Source of the DNA: Collinsella aerofaciens
GTDB lineage: Bacteria > Actinomycetota > Coriobacteriia > Coriobacteriales > Coriobacteriaceae
Direction: 5' to 3'
NCBI GenBank assembly: GCA_008671135.1
Contig: RQAP01000013.1
Location: 1-18,442, forward strand
DNA length: 18,442 nt
Position numbers and translations under genes: made by a program. This document shows positions 6,049 to 12,775 of the stretch, in pieces; position 1 is the stretch's first letter; each line of letters opens with the position of its first letter. Under the pieces are notes generated by a model, which worked only from the letters and a program-made list of their open reading frames with translations, made no database searches and was not told the origin of the DNA.

Positions 6049-7143
6049 ATGGATTTGCTGATTGATATTCTGCTTGACGCCGGCAAGGACACGCTCTCGC
6101 TGGTGCCATTCTTGTTGGTGACGTATCTGGCCCTCGAGACCTTGGAGCACGTCGCGGGTGACCGCGTTAACGGGGCCATCAAGCGCGCCGGCGCCGCGGG
6201 TCCCGTGGTTGGCTCGTTGCTGGGCATGGTGCCGCAGTGCGGCTTTTCGGCAATGGCGGCAACGCTGTACGCCGGTCGTGTCGTGACGCTGGGCACGCTG
6301 GTCGCCGTGTTCCTCTCGACCTCCGACGAGATGTTGCCGCTGTTGCTCGCCGAGCAAGTTCCCGTGCAGACCATGGCGATGTTGCTCGCCTCGAAGGCGC
6401 TGATCGCGCTGGTCACGGGCTTTATCGTGGACGCCGCCATTCGCGGCCTGCTTCGTAACGCTCGCGCGCATGCGGCGATTCGTCGTACCGTGTTGGGGAC
6501 CACTGTCAATCCGGCGCACGTTAACTGCGCGCATGACGACCATAGCGGCGGTGACATCATCGACGAGGTGGCCGAGGCGGGCGTGAGCGCCGATCACATC
6601 CATGAGCTGTGCGAGCGCGACCATTGCGGTTGCGATGAAGACGAGGACGAGCACGACCACGGACACGGACATGGCCACGATCACGGTCATGAGGGCGATC
6701 ATGAACACCATCATGACCACGGTCACTCCCACTCCCATGAGGACGCGCCCGTCCTGTCGATCATCCGCAGCGCGATCTCGCACACCGTGCAGGTCTCGGT
6801 ATTCATTTTTCTGGTGACGCTGATTCTGGTCGCCGTGCTCGAGACCTTCGGCGAGTCCGCGATCGAGCAGTTCCTGCGCGGCAACGAGACGCTTGCGGTC
6901 CTGGGCTCGGCGCTTGTCGGCCTGATTCCCAACTGCTCGGCCAGCGTCGTCATCACGCAACTGTACCTGGAAGGCGCGCTGCAGCTGGCCCCGATGCTCG
7001 CCGGCACGCTCATCTCTGCCGGTGTGGGCTACCTGGTGCTGTTCCGTACCAACCGCAGCGCCCGCGAAAACGTCCTGTTCCTGATCATGATGTACGTCAT
7101 CGGTGCCGGCTGGGGCCTCATCCTCTCCGCCGTTGGCCTTTAA
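6049..7143 (+). CDS. multi-pass heavy-metal exporter, ArsP_2/DUF2899-like, with His-rich loop
   Basis: A 364-residue integral membrane protein with about four or five helices before and after a long central loop. Each half carries a related motif, MVPQCGFS (60-67) and LIPNCSAS (292-299), which is the pattern of the putative 10-TM heavy-metal exporter family (ArsP_2, often annotated as an arsenic or manganese transporter). The loop (about 156-231) is packed with H, D, E and C; residues 202-230 alone contain 15 histidines in an H-x repeat, a likely divalent-metal buffer or sensor such as for Zn, Mn or Ni. The true substrate cannot be told from sequence. The ATG at 6049 follows an AAAGG about 11 nt upstream. 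Direct repeats before it suggest regulation. Confidence 0.83.
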   Translation: MDLLIDILLDAGKDTLSLVPFLLVTYLALETLEHVAGDRVNGAIKRAGAAGPVVGSLLGMVPQCGFSAMAATLYAGRVVTLGTLVAVFLSTSDEMLPLLLAEQVPVQTMAMLLASKALIALVTGFIVDAAIRGLLRNARAHAAIRRTVLGTTVNPAHVNCAHDDHSGGDIIDEVAEAGVSADHIHELCERDHCGCDEDEDEHDHGHGHGHDHGHEGDHEHHHDHGHSHSHEDAPVLSIIRSAISHTVQVSVFIFLVTLILVAVLETFGESAIEQFLRGNETLAVLGSALVGLIPNCSASVVITQLYLEGALQLAPMLAGTLISAGVGYLVLFRTNRSARENVLFLIMMYVIGAGWGLILSAVGL

Positions 7144-7177
7144 GTAGATTATTGGGACATGTCTTACGATCTACCCC
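7142..7177 (-). repeat. dyad intergenic repeat, copy 1
   Basis: On the minus strand it reads GGGGTAGATCG... and ...GGGACA... reversed to ...CATGTCCCAATAATCTACTT, matching copy 2 (7210-7246) except for a few changes. The core ACATGTCCCAA and the flanking GTAGAT/ATCTAC arms are shared. It starts inside the exporter stop codon region. Confidence 0.6.
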
Positions 7178-7209
7178 TGTGACCAGGGCATTTCCGCTGC
7201 CAAAACAAA

Positions 7210-7246
7210 AAGGTAGATTTTTAGGCATGTCCCAAAAATCTACCTT
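7210..7246. repeat. dyad intergenic repeat, copy 2; possible bidirectional 3' end hairpin
   Basis: AAGGTAGATTTTT (7210-7222) and AAAAATCTACCTT (7234-7246) form a perfect 13-bp stem around an 11-nt loop AGGCATGTCCC. It sits between two convergent genes, ending 2 bp before the stop codon of the leftward YaiI-like gene. It is AT-rich with no classical GC stem and U-run, so a repeat element is as likely as a terminator. Confidence 0.6.
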
Positions 7247-7248
7247 GG

Positions 7249-7731
7249 TTAGTGCAGCAGCTCGGTGAGGTTGCGTTTAAAGCGGGCCCGGTCTTCGCTG
7301 GTAAATGCCGCCGGTCCGCGAGTGCGTCCGCCGGCGCGGCGCACCTTCTTTTCTTCGTGGCGAATAAACAGCTGCATGTCGATGGTCGCTTTGTCGTAGA
7401 CGCGCCCACGCACGCCGATGGCGGCGGCCTCGCGCCCGAGTACCATGCTCGCCAAGCCAATGTCCTGTGTCACGACCACGTCGCCCGCCTGCAGGCGTTC
7501 GACAATGGCAAAGTCGGCGCTGTCGGCGCCCACGCTCACATCGAGCGTCGTGACCCAAAATCCGCGTCGCGCATGCTCGACGTCGCGCGGATCGTCGCGG
7601 CGAATGTGGCGTTCCAGGTTCTGTGTGCTGTTGCCGGCGATAACGACGGCGACGCCCGCTCGCCGCGCGCAGTCAATCGACTCGCGCGTGACCGGGCAGG
7701 CGTCTGCATCAATAAAGAGCGTTCGCGGCAT
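7249..7731 (-). CDS. YaiI/YqxD family protein (DUF188)
   Basis: A 160-residue cytosolic protein of the widespread DUF188 family, whose members look like PIN/NYN-type nucleases but have no settled function. Seen: the N-terminal FIDADACPV strand with its aspartates, the GNSTQN segment, the VVTQDIGLA motif, and the C-terminal basic region ending in KRNLTELLH. The length is normal for the family. Its ATG (7729-7731) directly abuts the TAG stop of the upstream HdeD-like gene with no gap, so the two are surely co-transcribed and probably translationally coupled; the ribosome binding site is weak. The family assignment is firm; the role is unknown. Confidence 0.9.
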   Translation of the reverse strand: MPRTLFIDADACPVTRESIDCARRAGVAVVIAGNSTQNLERHIRRDDPRDVEHARRGFWVTTLDVSVGADSADFAIVERLQAGDVVVTQDIGLASMVLGREAAAIGVRGRVYDKATIDMQLFIRHEEKKVRRAGGRTRGPAAFTSEDRARFKRNLTELLH

Positions 7732-8334
7732 CTAGTGCACCAGTTTGCCAAATTGAATAGCGCGAACAATCAGCGTTACGCCAAACACCAGCAGTGCGGC
7801 GCCGCTAAAGATGACGAGCATCTTGGCCGACCACAGCGGATAGATAAACACGAACATGCCGGCGATGATGGAGAGCGCGCCGCTCAGGATGGCGAGGGCA
7901 CGGTTGGACGAAAGCTCGGACTCCAGAATGGACATGACACCTTCGACGATCCAGCCAAAGCCGGCCACGATAACCACCATCGTGGTGAGCGTCGCGGTCG
8001 AGAAGGCCTGGTTGCGCAGGATTATGACGCCGCCCAAGATAATGAGTAGGTTGGAGATGATGCTCGTCACGCGCCAGCCGGTGGGCAGCAGTGGCTCGAA
8101 AACAGCGGTAAACAGCCTGATCGCGGCCGTGATCACAAAGTAGAAGCCCAAGACGGTCGTTAGGAAGACGAGGGACTTGGCAGGCGCAAACAGCAGTGCG
8201 ATGCCGGCGACGAGCGCCAAGACGCCCGTGATGGCGTAAATCCAGCGCACGGCCTTGACGGCCTTGCCTGCCATGCTTTTCTCGTCAAATCCAAACTGGC
8301 TCGATTTTTGGTCATCATTCTTAAAGATGCCCAT
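7732..8334 (-). CDS. HdeD-like membrane protein (DUF308)
   Basis: A 200-residue membrane protein with about six predicted hydrophobic helices in three pairs: residues about 31-50, 55-77, 90-106, 116-136, 144-163 and 169-190. The repeated GxxALVxGxxxLF and GALSIIAGMFVFIYP patterns mark the DUF308 repeats found in the acid-resistance protein HdeD. HdeD in Escherichia coli supports acid resistance at high cell density; a stress role here is only by analogy. The first 24 residues are polar and cytoplasmic. Start ATG at 8334 follows an excellent AAAGGAGA site. Co-transcribed with the YaiI-like gene. Confidence 0.85.
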   Translation of the reverse strand: MGIFKNDDQKSSQFGFDEKSMAGKAVKAVRWIYAITGVLALVAGIALLFAPAKSLVFLTTVLGFYFVITAAIRLFTAVFEPLLPTGWRVTSIISNLLIILGGVIILRNQAFSTATLTTMVVIVAGFGWIVEGVMSILESELSSNRALAILSGALSIIAGMFVFIYPLWSAKMLVIFSGAALLVFGVTLIVRAIQFGKLVH

Positions 8335-8522
8335 AATGTCTCCTTTCCGTGCGGCGTAAGCCTTGATCGTTACGACCAGTATCGCCTAAAGGCGCTGACG
8401 TATGGGTCGGGGAGGGTGAAACGTAACCCAAAGGCCCCGAATTGTTTCCGTTGTTCCCCACGTCGCGATTTTCTATTCAACAGGTGTAGAACATTGCAGC
8501 CCTGTTCGTTATTGCCTACGTT

Positions 8523-8541
8523 TTAGGTTAGATTTTCCTAA
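8523..8541 (+). promoter_or_regulatory. IdeR/DtxR-like iron box
   Basis: TTAGGTTAGATTTTCCTAA matches 15 of 19 positions of the actinobacterial IdeR/DtxR consensus TTAGGTTAGGCTAACCTAA, with all five outer bases on both sides conserved. It lies 28 bp before the nitroreductase start codon, so repression by an iron-loaded regulator would fit. No promoter boxes around it are clear; TAGATT inside the site could be the -10. Confidence 0.65.
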
Positions 8542-8569
8542 GAACAATTGCCCGAAATTGGGGGTCCCT

Positions 8570-9241
8570 ATGAACGAAACAGTTCCCGCGGCGCCGTCTA
8601 GCGCGGAGTCGATGGCAAAGCAAGGTTGCGAAAAGCTCGGCCTGGACACGTTTGACGCGCTGGTCCGCCGCGCCCGTACGTGCCGTCGCTTTGACGAGTC
8701 CATGCGCGTGCCGCGCGAGTTTTTGCTCGAGCTGGCGGAACTGGCGCACCTGGCTCCCTGCGGCGCCAATGCTCAGCGTCTGCGTTTTCATGTGGTAAGC
8801 GGTTCCGAGGACTGCGCTCGCGTGTTTGACGAGCTTGCATGGGCCGGCGCGCTTAAGGACTGGTCGGGTCCTGCCGAGGGCGAGCGCCCGACCGGCTACA
8901 TCGCGATTCTTGCCGAGCGCGCCGTTCCGGGCAAGCCCGCCGCTCCTATTACCGAGGTCGACACGGGCATTGCCGCGCAGACGATGATGCTCGCCGCCCG
9001 CAGCGCCACGCCCGAGGTGGCTGCCTGCATGTTCAAGGCCTTTACGCCCCACGCGATCGATGCCATGGGGCTCGATAGCGACAAGTATGAGCTCAAGCTG
9101 ATCATGGCGTTTGGCGTTCCGGCCGAGACGCAGGTGATTGATGCGATCGATTCCAACCCCGACGGCTCAATTAATTACTGGCGCGACGAGGCGCAGGTGC
9201 ACCACGTACCCAAGCGCCCGCTTGCCGACGTACTGGTGTAG
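8570..9241 (+). CDS. nitroreductase family protein (FMN-dependent oxidoreductase)
   Basis: A 223-residue protein of the nitroreductase fold, which uses FMN and NAD(P)H to reduce nitro compounds, quinones or flavins. Seen: RRARTCRRFDES (33-44), the usual phosphate-binding start; LAPCGANAQRLRFHVVS (61-77), the FMN-site loop; the dimer-type TGIAAQTMMLAA helix; and a C-terminal FGVPAE followed by a W-R-D-E tail. I chose ATG 8570, with GGGGG 5 nt upstream, over a TTG at 8558 that would place the ribosome site inside the gene. An iron-box-like operator precedes it, suggesting expression under iron limitation, perhaps as a ferric or flavin reductase; that is inference. It is separated by 82 bp from the phosphatase genes. 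Confidence 0.88.
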   Translation: MNETVPAAPSSAESMAKQGCEKLGLDTFDALVRRARTCRRFDESMRVPREFLLELAELAHLAPCGANAQRLRFHVVSGSEDCARVFDELAWAGALKDWSGPAEGERPTGYIAILAERAVPGKPAAPITEVDTGIAAQTMMLAARSATPEVAACMFKAFTPHAIDAMGLDSDKYELKLIMAFGVPAETQVIDAIDSNPDGSINYWRDEAQVHHVPKRPLADVLV

Positions 9242-9273
9242 CTGAGCGTCACCGCGGTGTGATCCGGCGGTAA

Positions 9274-9308
9274 ACCACCACAAAGGTACCTGTCCCCTTT
9301 GCGGTGGT
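9274..9308. repeat. intergenic dyad repeat with GGTACCTGTCCCC core
   Basis: ACCACCACAAAGG (9274-9286) pairs with CCTTTGCGGTGGT (9296-9308) with one mismatch around a 9-nt loop TACCTGTCC. It stands between the nitroreductase and the first phosphatase and is followed at once by the AGGGGAGGA ribosome site. As in copy 2 at 7210-7246, a long stem encloses a TGTCCC-type core. Low GC at the loop and the lack of a U-run argue for a dispersed repeat over a terminator. Confidence 0.55.
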
Positions 9309-9323
9309 GCGAGGGGAGGACGT

Positions 9324-9866
9324 GTGGCAGATTTGTATTTGGTGCGGCATGGGCAGACTGAGCTCAATGTGCAGAACATTTTGCAGGGTGGGCACGATTC
9401 GCCGCTTACGGCGCGCGGGCGCGAGCAGGCGCTGGCGACGCGCGCGGCGTTTGAGGCGCGTGGCGTGACCTTTGACCGTGTGTATTCCTCGCCGTTGGGC
9501 CGGGCGCGGCATACGGCTGAGCTAATTGCTGGTGAGGGCCGCTCGATAGAGCTGGTCGATGACCTACGCGAGTGGCATTTGGGCTCGCTGGAGGGTACAT
9601 CAAATCGCGATATGCCGCCGCAGCCCTGGGGTGATTATCCGGTCGCGTTTGGCGGCGAGTCGGAAGTGCAGCTCCAGTCGCGTATGGTCGCGGTGCTGTC
9701 GCGCATCATGGCCAGGCCGCAGCACGACTGCGTGCTGGCGGTTTCCCACGGCTCAGCCTGCCAGGAGTTTCTTGAGTATGTGACTGGCAGGGGAGAGCTA
9801 CCCGACAACGGAGCCGTGCTTCATTTTGGCTATTGCGACGGGGCGTTTTCGCTCCTTGATTGGTAA
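9324..9866 (+). CDS. histidine phosphatase family protein, first of two
   Basis: A 180-residue member of the histidine phosphatase (phosphoglycerate mutase-like) superfamily. The catalytic RHG triplet is residues 8-10 (LVRHGQTELN), with R60, E83 and the second histidine H142 (AVSHGSA) completing the pocket. Substrates in this family range from sugar phosphates to nucleotides and cannot be told here. The start is a GTG at 9324, supported by AGGGGAGGA immediately upstream. It is followed after 17 bp by a paralogue on the same strand, so the two form an operon. Length is typical of the short single-domain group. Confidence 0.9.
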   Translation: MADLYLVRHGQTELNVQNILQGGHDSPLTARGREQALATRAAFEARGVTFDRVYSSPLGRARHTAELIAGEGRSIELVDDLREWHLGSLEGTSNRDMPPQPWGDYPVAFGGESEVQLQSRMVAVLSRIMARPQHDCVLAVSHGSACQEFLEYVTGRGELPDNGAVLHFGYCDGAFSLLDW

Positions 9867-9883
9867 CGAACGAAAGGACCCCT

Positions 9884-10519
9884 ATGAATAAAGACCTGTA
9901 TCTGGTTCGTCATGGGCAGACAATATTCAACCTTAAGCGCATCATTCAGGGTTGGAGTGACTCGCCGCTCACGCAGCTGGGTTGCGATCAGGCGGCGCGT
10001 GCCGGCATGTTTTTGCGCGCACGCGGCATTGGGCCCGACCACGCCTACACCTCGACGCTGCACCGCACCGAGCAGACCATCGCCAACCTGTGGCCGGGTC
10101 TTACCTACGAGCGCCTAGACGGTCTGCGCGAGTGGTTCTTTGGCGATTTTGAGGCTGAGCGCGTGGTGCTCATGCCCGAGCGCCCATGGCGCGACTTCTA
10201 CCGCCAGTTTGGCGGCGAGGGCCAGATGCAGGTGCGCGAGCGCATGGTGGCGACGCTGACCGAGCTTATGCGACGCCCGGACCACGAGTGCGTCCTTGCG
10301 GTGAGCCACGGATCGGCCATCAAGGAGTTCATGGACCACGTGAAGGGTGCGGCGGCCGACGAGCGCGATCGTGTGCCGGGCAACTGCTCGGTGCTACATT
10401 TCGTGTTTGACGACGAGACCGGTACGTTTGAGCTGATTGAGATTTTTACGCAGGAGGATTACGCGCGCGAGCTGGGGCTTGAACCGCTTGTGGCTATTGC
10501 AGGTCCGCAGCGCGGATAA
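9884..10519 (+). CDS. histidine phosphatase family protein, second of two
   Basis: A 211-residue paralogue of the preceding gene. RHG is at 9-11 and the second histidine at H142; shared stretches include LYLVRHGQT, DSPLT, LREW, PERPW/PQPWGD and CVLAVSHGSA. Relative to its neighbour it has an extra C-terminal 30-residue tail with FTQEDYARELGLEPL. The catalytic Arg (R61) and Glu (E83) are both kept. The ATG at 9884 follows GAAAGGA; an upstream in-frame TTG at 9860 lies inside the previous gene's last codons and is not favoured. A strong terminator follows after about 47 bp. Substrate unknown. Confidence 0.9.
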   Translation: MNKDLYLVRHGQTIFNLKRIIQGWSDSPLTQLGCDQAARAGMFLRARGIGPDHAYTSTLHRTEQTIANLWPGLTYERLDGLREWFFGDFEAERVVLMPERPWRDFYRQFGGEGQMQVRERMVATLTELMRRPDHECVLAVSHGSAIKEFMDHVKGAAADERDRVPGNCSVLHFVFDDETGTFELIEIFTQEDYARELGLEPLVAIAGPQRG

Positions 10520-10566
10520 CGCGAGCGCGGCGGCACGGGTCGCCGGCATAACTTCTCGACGCAAAA

Positions 10567-10603
10567 GGGGCGGAGATGCATGTACCTGCTGCATCTCCGC
10601 CCC
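10567..10603. terminator. strong hairpin terminator, probably bidirectional
   Basis: A perfect 14-bp stem, GGGGCGGAGATGCA (10567-10580) with TGCATCTCCGCCCC (10590-10603), around a 9-nt loop TGTACCTGC. A CTGTTTGTT tract follows on the plus strand and an A-run (10563-10566, U-run on minus) precedes it. It closes the two phosphatases (rightward) and the DUF1015-like gene (leftward). Confidence 0.85.
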
Positions 10604-10648
10604 CTGTTTGTTGAGCTGCCGATTTTTGTGCTGGGTGGTCTGGTCTTG

Positions 10649-11338
10649 CTAGAACCGCGCGACCTGGTGCGTGAGCAGACCTGTCGGAACCTGCGGCGCG
10701 GCGCCGCTGACCTGCGCTGCGGGGAAGAGCACGGCAACGGTAAAGTTGAACGGCTCCTTGCCGGTGTACGTTCCGGCGGCACGGGCCTCATCGGCCAGCA
10801 GCTGCGACGCCCCGGTCAGAGCGGCGGCGTAGGCGGGGTCGTCGGCCAGTGCCGGCTCCGGTGCTTGGTCGAGCATAGCGCGGATGGCCCCGACGGCGTC
10901 CTCGCGCTTGACCTCCCACGCGCGGTGCGTAATGCCCGCGGGGTCGGTGACGGCGTAGAGCGACGCGCCCTCTTTGGCGGCGCCCAGGATGATATCCATG
11001 ACGGGCGACGCCTCGTAGGAGAGCGACACGGGGCGCGGCTGCACCTTAAGCTCGGCGATCGCGCGCGCGGCGGCGAGTGCGTCGACGCTCTCGGCGGCGG
11101 CCTCGTCGCTACCCGTCAGCACGTTAACCGGGCAGATCGCCACGACACCTGTTACGCGCCCCGGCTCCCCCGAACATTCGTACACGTAGTATGCCGCACC
11201 CGGGTCCTTGAGCATCAGGCCATCGGCAAGGGCTCCGCGCAGAGCATCGTTGCCGCTCAAGACGCTGCCCATTGCAGGCAGCGCCTCGAGCACGCGGTCC
11301 TGAGCCGGGCGGATGCAGGGAAACGGAAGTGCTTTCAT
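10649..11338 (-). CDS. short, degenerate DUF1015-like protein
   Basis: A 229-residue protein with scattered similarity to DUF1015, a family of about 400 residues often encoded beside serC and serA in Firmicutes. Similar parts: the N-terminal CIRPAQDRV...AALPA segment, the YYVYECSGEPGRVTGVVA strand pair, the LSYEA and VTDPAGITHRAWEV stretches, and NFTVAVLFPAAQV at the C-terminus. The family's hallmark ADGHHR segment appears replaced by ALADDPAYAAA, and the region following the FP motif is missing. It is therefore a shortened, probably active-site-less version, or a new subfamily. It starts at ATG 11338, 39 bp after the M20 peptidase stop, and ends before a shared terminator. The function of DUF1015 is unknown; the serine link rests on genomic neighbourhood in other bacteria and here. 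Confidence 0.6.
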   Translation of the reverse strand: MKALPFPCIRPAQDRVLEALPAMGSVLSGNDALRGALADGLMLKDPGAAYYVYECSGEPGRVTGVVAICPVNVLTGSDEAAAESVDALAAARAIAELKVQPRPVSLSYEASPVMDIILGAAKEGASLYAVTDPAGITHRAWEVKREDAVGAIRAMLDQAPEPALADDPAYAAALTGASQLLADEARAAGTYTGKEPFNFTVAVLFPAAQVSGAAPQVPTGLLTHQVARF

Positions 11339-11377
11339 GGGCGGTCCTAACGCACGAGTCGGTTTGTTCGCGGCTTA

Positions 11378-12598
11378 TTATGCCCCAACTTGGCCACTCG
11401 CGTCCCAGAGCACGTTATCGGCGAGCGCGATGAGCACGTTCTGGCAGCGAACGATATCGGCGTGGGGCACATATTCGTTGGGCTTGTGCGCGAGCGCGAG
11501 CGACCCGGGACCGTAACTCATGCAATTGCGGTTACCTGTCTTGCCGGCAATGACGGCGGTGTCGGTGTAGCCGGTAAAGAAGCCGACGGTCGTGTCCGCG
11601 TCCGTCACGTCATCGGCGGCACGCTTGAGCGCTGCTAGAAGGGGAGAGTTCGGGTCGCGCTCGATGGCGGGGCGGTCGCCCGTCACGGTGTAGCTGCCAT
11701 GGCAACCGGGGACCGCGGCTTCGGCGCCGGCGATGGCCTGCTCTACCATGCGCTTCGCGACGGCCGTATCAGTCGGCGGAGTCAGGCGCATATCGACCCA
11801 GACCTTGGCGCGGTCGGGCACGACATAGGGGCGATATCCGCCCTCGATTTGGCCAAACGTGATGGTCGAAGGCCCCAGTTCATCGTGCGCGGGCAGCGCC
11901 ATAAACGCGCGACGGAGCGAACACACGACCTCGGCCATGGCGGCGACGGCATCCGCGCCCTTCCAGGGCTGGCTCGCATGCGCCGTCACGCCAGTCATTT
12001 CAATTTCGAACCACGTACGCCCCTTGTGCGCCACCTGGATCTGTCCGTCGGTGGGCTCGGTGTCCAGCACCCATTCACGCGAGCCGACCCAGCCGGCATC
12101 GATCGCGGCCTCTGAGCCGCGCATAAAGTCCTCCTCGTCGACCGAGCAAATGAGTGAGAAGCCACGGCGGGGTAGCTCGCCTTCTGCCGCCACGCGCTCG
12201 AGCGTATGGACCAGTGCGGCAATGGCGCAGGCCAGGCCACCCTTCATATCGCAGGCGCCGCGGCCATAGAGTTTATCGTTGCGCACGATCGCTCCGAGCG
12301 GCGGAATGTCCGCGTCCCAGCCATCGCCCAGCGTAACGGTATCCATATGGCAGATATAGACGAGCCGTGGCTCGTCGCTCAGTCCCGGCACGGTGACCAT
12401 AAGGTTGCGGCGCCCGGGGAGTACTTCGAGCTCTGCAATCTGCACGGCATCGAGTACCGGATGGCTCAGCTGCGCCAACTGTTCCTCAACCAACGCTTTG
12501 ATATAGCGCTCAATCTCGTCCTCATACGCACCCGGGTCTGAGCTGTCGATCCGCACGAGTCCTTGCGTAAGCCGCCAAGCAAAATCTGTATCAACCAT
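11378..12598 (-). CDS. M20 family metallopeptidase (ArgE/DapE/ACY1/CPG2 group)
   Basis: A 406-residue cytosolic dizinc hydrolase that cleaves short peptides or N-acyl amino acids. Zinc-site and catalytic residues seen: H84 and D86 (CHMDTV), D117 (GRGACDMKGG), the E155-E156 pair (SVDEED), D179, H371 (LAHKPNEY), with H207 in the dimerisation/substrate domain (TAHASQPWKGADA). Insertion of the lid domain between 185 and 295 is normal for the family. I chose ATG 12598, preceded by GAGGTG; an open frame reaching to 12745 runs into the terminator region. It lies downstream of serA but beyond a strong terminator, so it likely has its own promoter. It may be co-transcribed with the DUF1015-like gene. 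DapE or ArgE roles cannot be separated. Confidence 0.9.
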   Translation of the reverse strand: MVDTDFAWRLTQGLVRIDSSDPGAYEDEIERYIKALVEEQLAQLSHPVLDAVQIAELEVLPGRRNLMVTVPGLSDEPRLVYICHMDTVTLGDGWDADIPPLGAIVRNDKLYGRGACDMKGGLACAIAALVHTLERVAAEGELPRRGFSLICSVDEEDFMRGSEAAIDAGWVGSREWVLDTEPTDGQIQVAHKGRTWFEIEMTGVTAHASQPWKGADAVAAMAEVVCSLRRAFMALPAHDELGPSTITFGQIEGGYRPYVVPDRAKVWVDMRLTPPTDTAVAKRMVEQAIAGAEAAVPGCHGSYTVTGDRPAIERDPNSPLLAALKRAADDVTDADTTVGFFTGYTDTAVIAGKTGNRNCMSYGPGSLALAHKPNEYVPHADIVRCQNVLIALADNVLWDASGQVGA

Positions 12599-12613
12599 AG
12601 GCACCTCACAGAT

Positions 12614-12643
12614 AGTTAGGTCAATATACAGATTGTATGTCAA
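12614..12643 (-). promoter_or_regulatory. candidate promoter of the M20 peptidase gene
   Basis: On the minus strand TTGACA (12638-12643) is followed by 18 bp and a weak CTAACT -10 (12614-12619), or TAACTA after 19 bp. An ATACA-ATC-TGTAT dyad lies in the spacer. The -35 is good and the -10 poor, so this is tentative. Confidence 0.4.
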
Positions 12644-12676
12644 GAAGCGGCTCGGTGTATTTAATGGAGTGCTCAC

Positions 12677-12712
12677 AAAAACGGGGGCGCCTCTCGTGCG
12701 AAAGGCGTCCCC
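12677..12712 (-). terminator. rho-independent terminator of serA
   Basis: Read leftward, GGGGACGCCT (12703-12712) pairs with AGGCGCCCCC (12683-12692) over a 10-nt loop and is followed by a U-run (12677-12681 A on the plus strand). This closes the serC-serA operon. Confidence 0.85.
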
Positions 12713-12730
12713 GCGGGCATTCAATGTCAG

Positions 12731-12763
12731 TGACGGGCAGGCCACATGGGGAACTGCCCGTCA
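12731..12763. other. second hairpin after serA
   Basis: TGACGGGCAG (12731-12740) and CTGCCCGTCA (12754-12763) form a perfect 10-bp stem with a 13-nt loop, 12 bp downstream of the serA stop codon. It has no U-run and may strengthen the terminator that follows or protect the 3' end of the mRNA. Confidence 0.55.
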
Positions 12764-12775
12764 GATCAGCCGGCG

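Noticed and set aside
6616..6740. CRISPR-like or tandem repeat signal in the His-rich segment
   Set aside because: The repetition is codon-level (His-Gly, His-Asp) inside a coding loop, with no spacer structure.
6010..6960. Long open frame opposite the exporter gene
   Set aside because: Its content is the reverse reading of the His/Asp-rich and membrane codons; the plus-strand gene has clear family motifs.
8558..8569. TTG start for the nitroreductase
   Set aside because: ATG 8570 has GGGGG at the right spacing, and the TTG would fall on that site.
12599..12745. N-terminal extension of the M20 peptidase
   Set aside because: It runs through the serA terminator; ATG 12598 has a ribosome site and gives family length.
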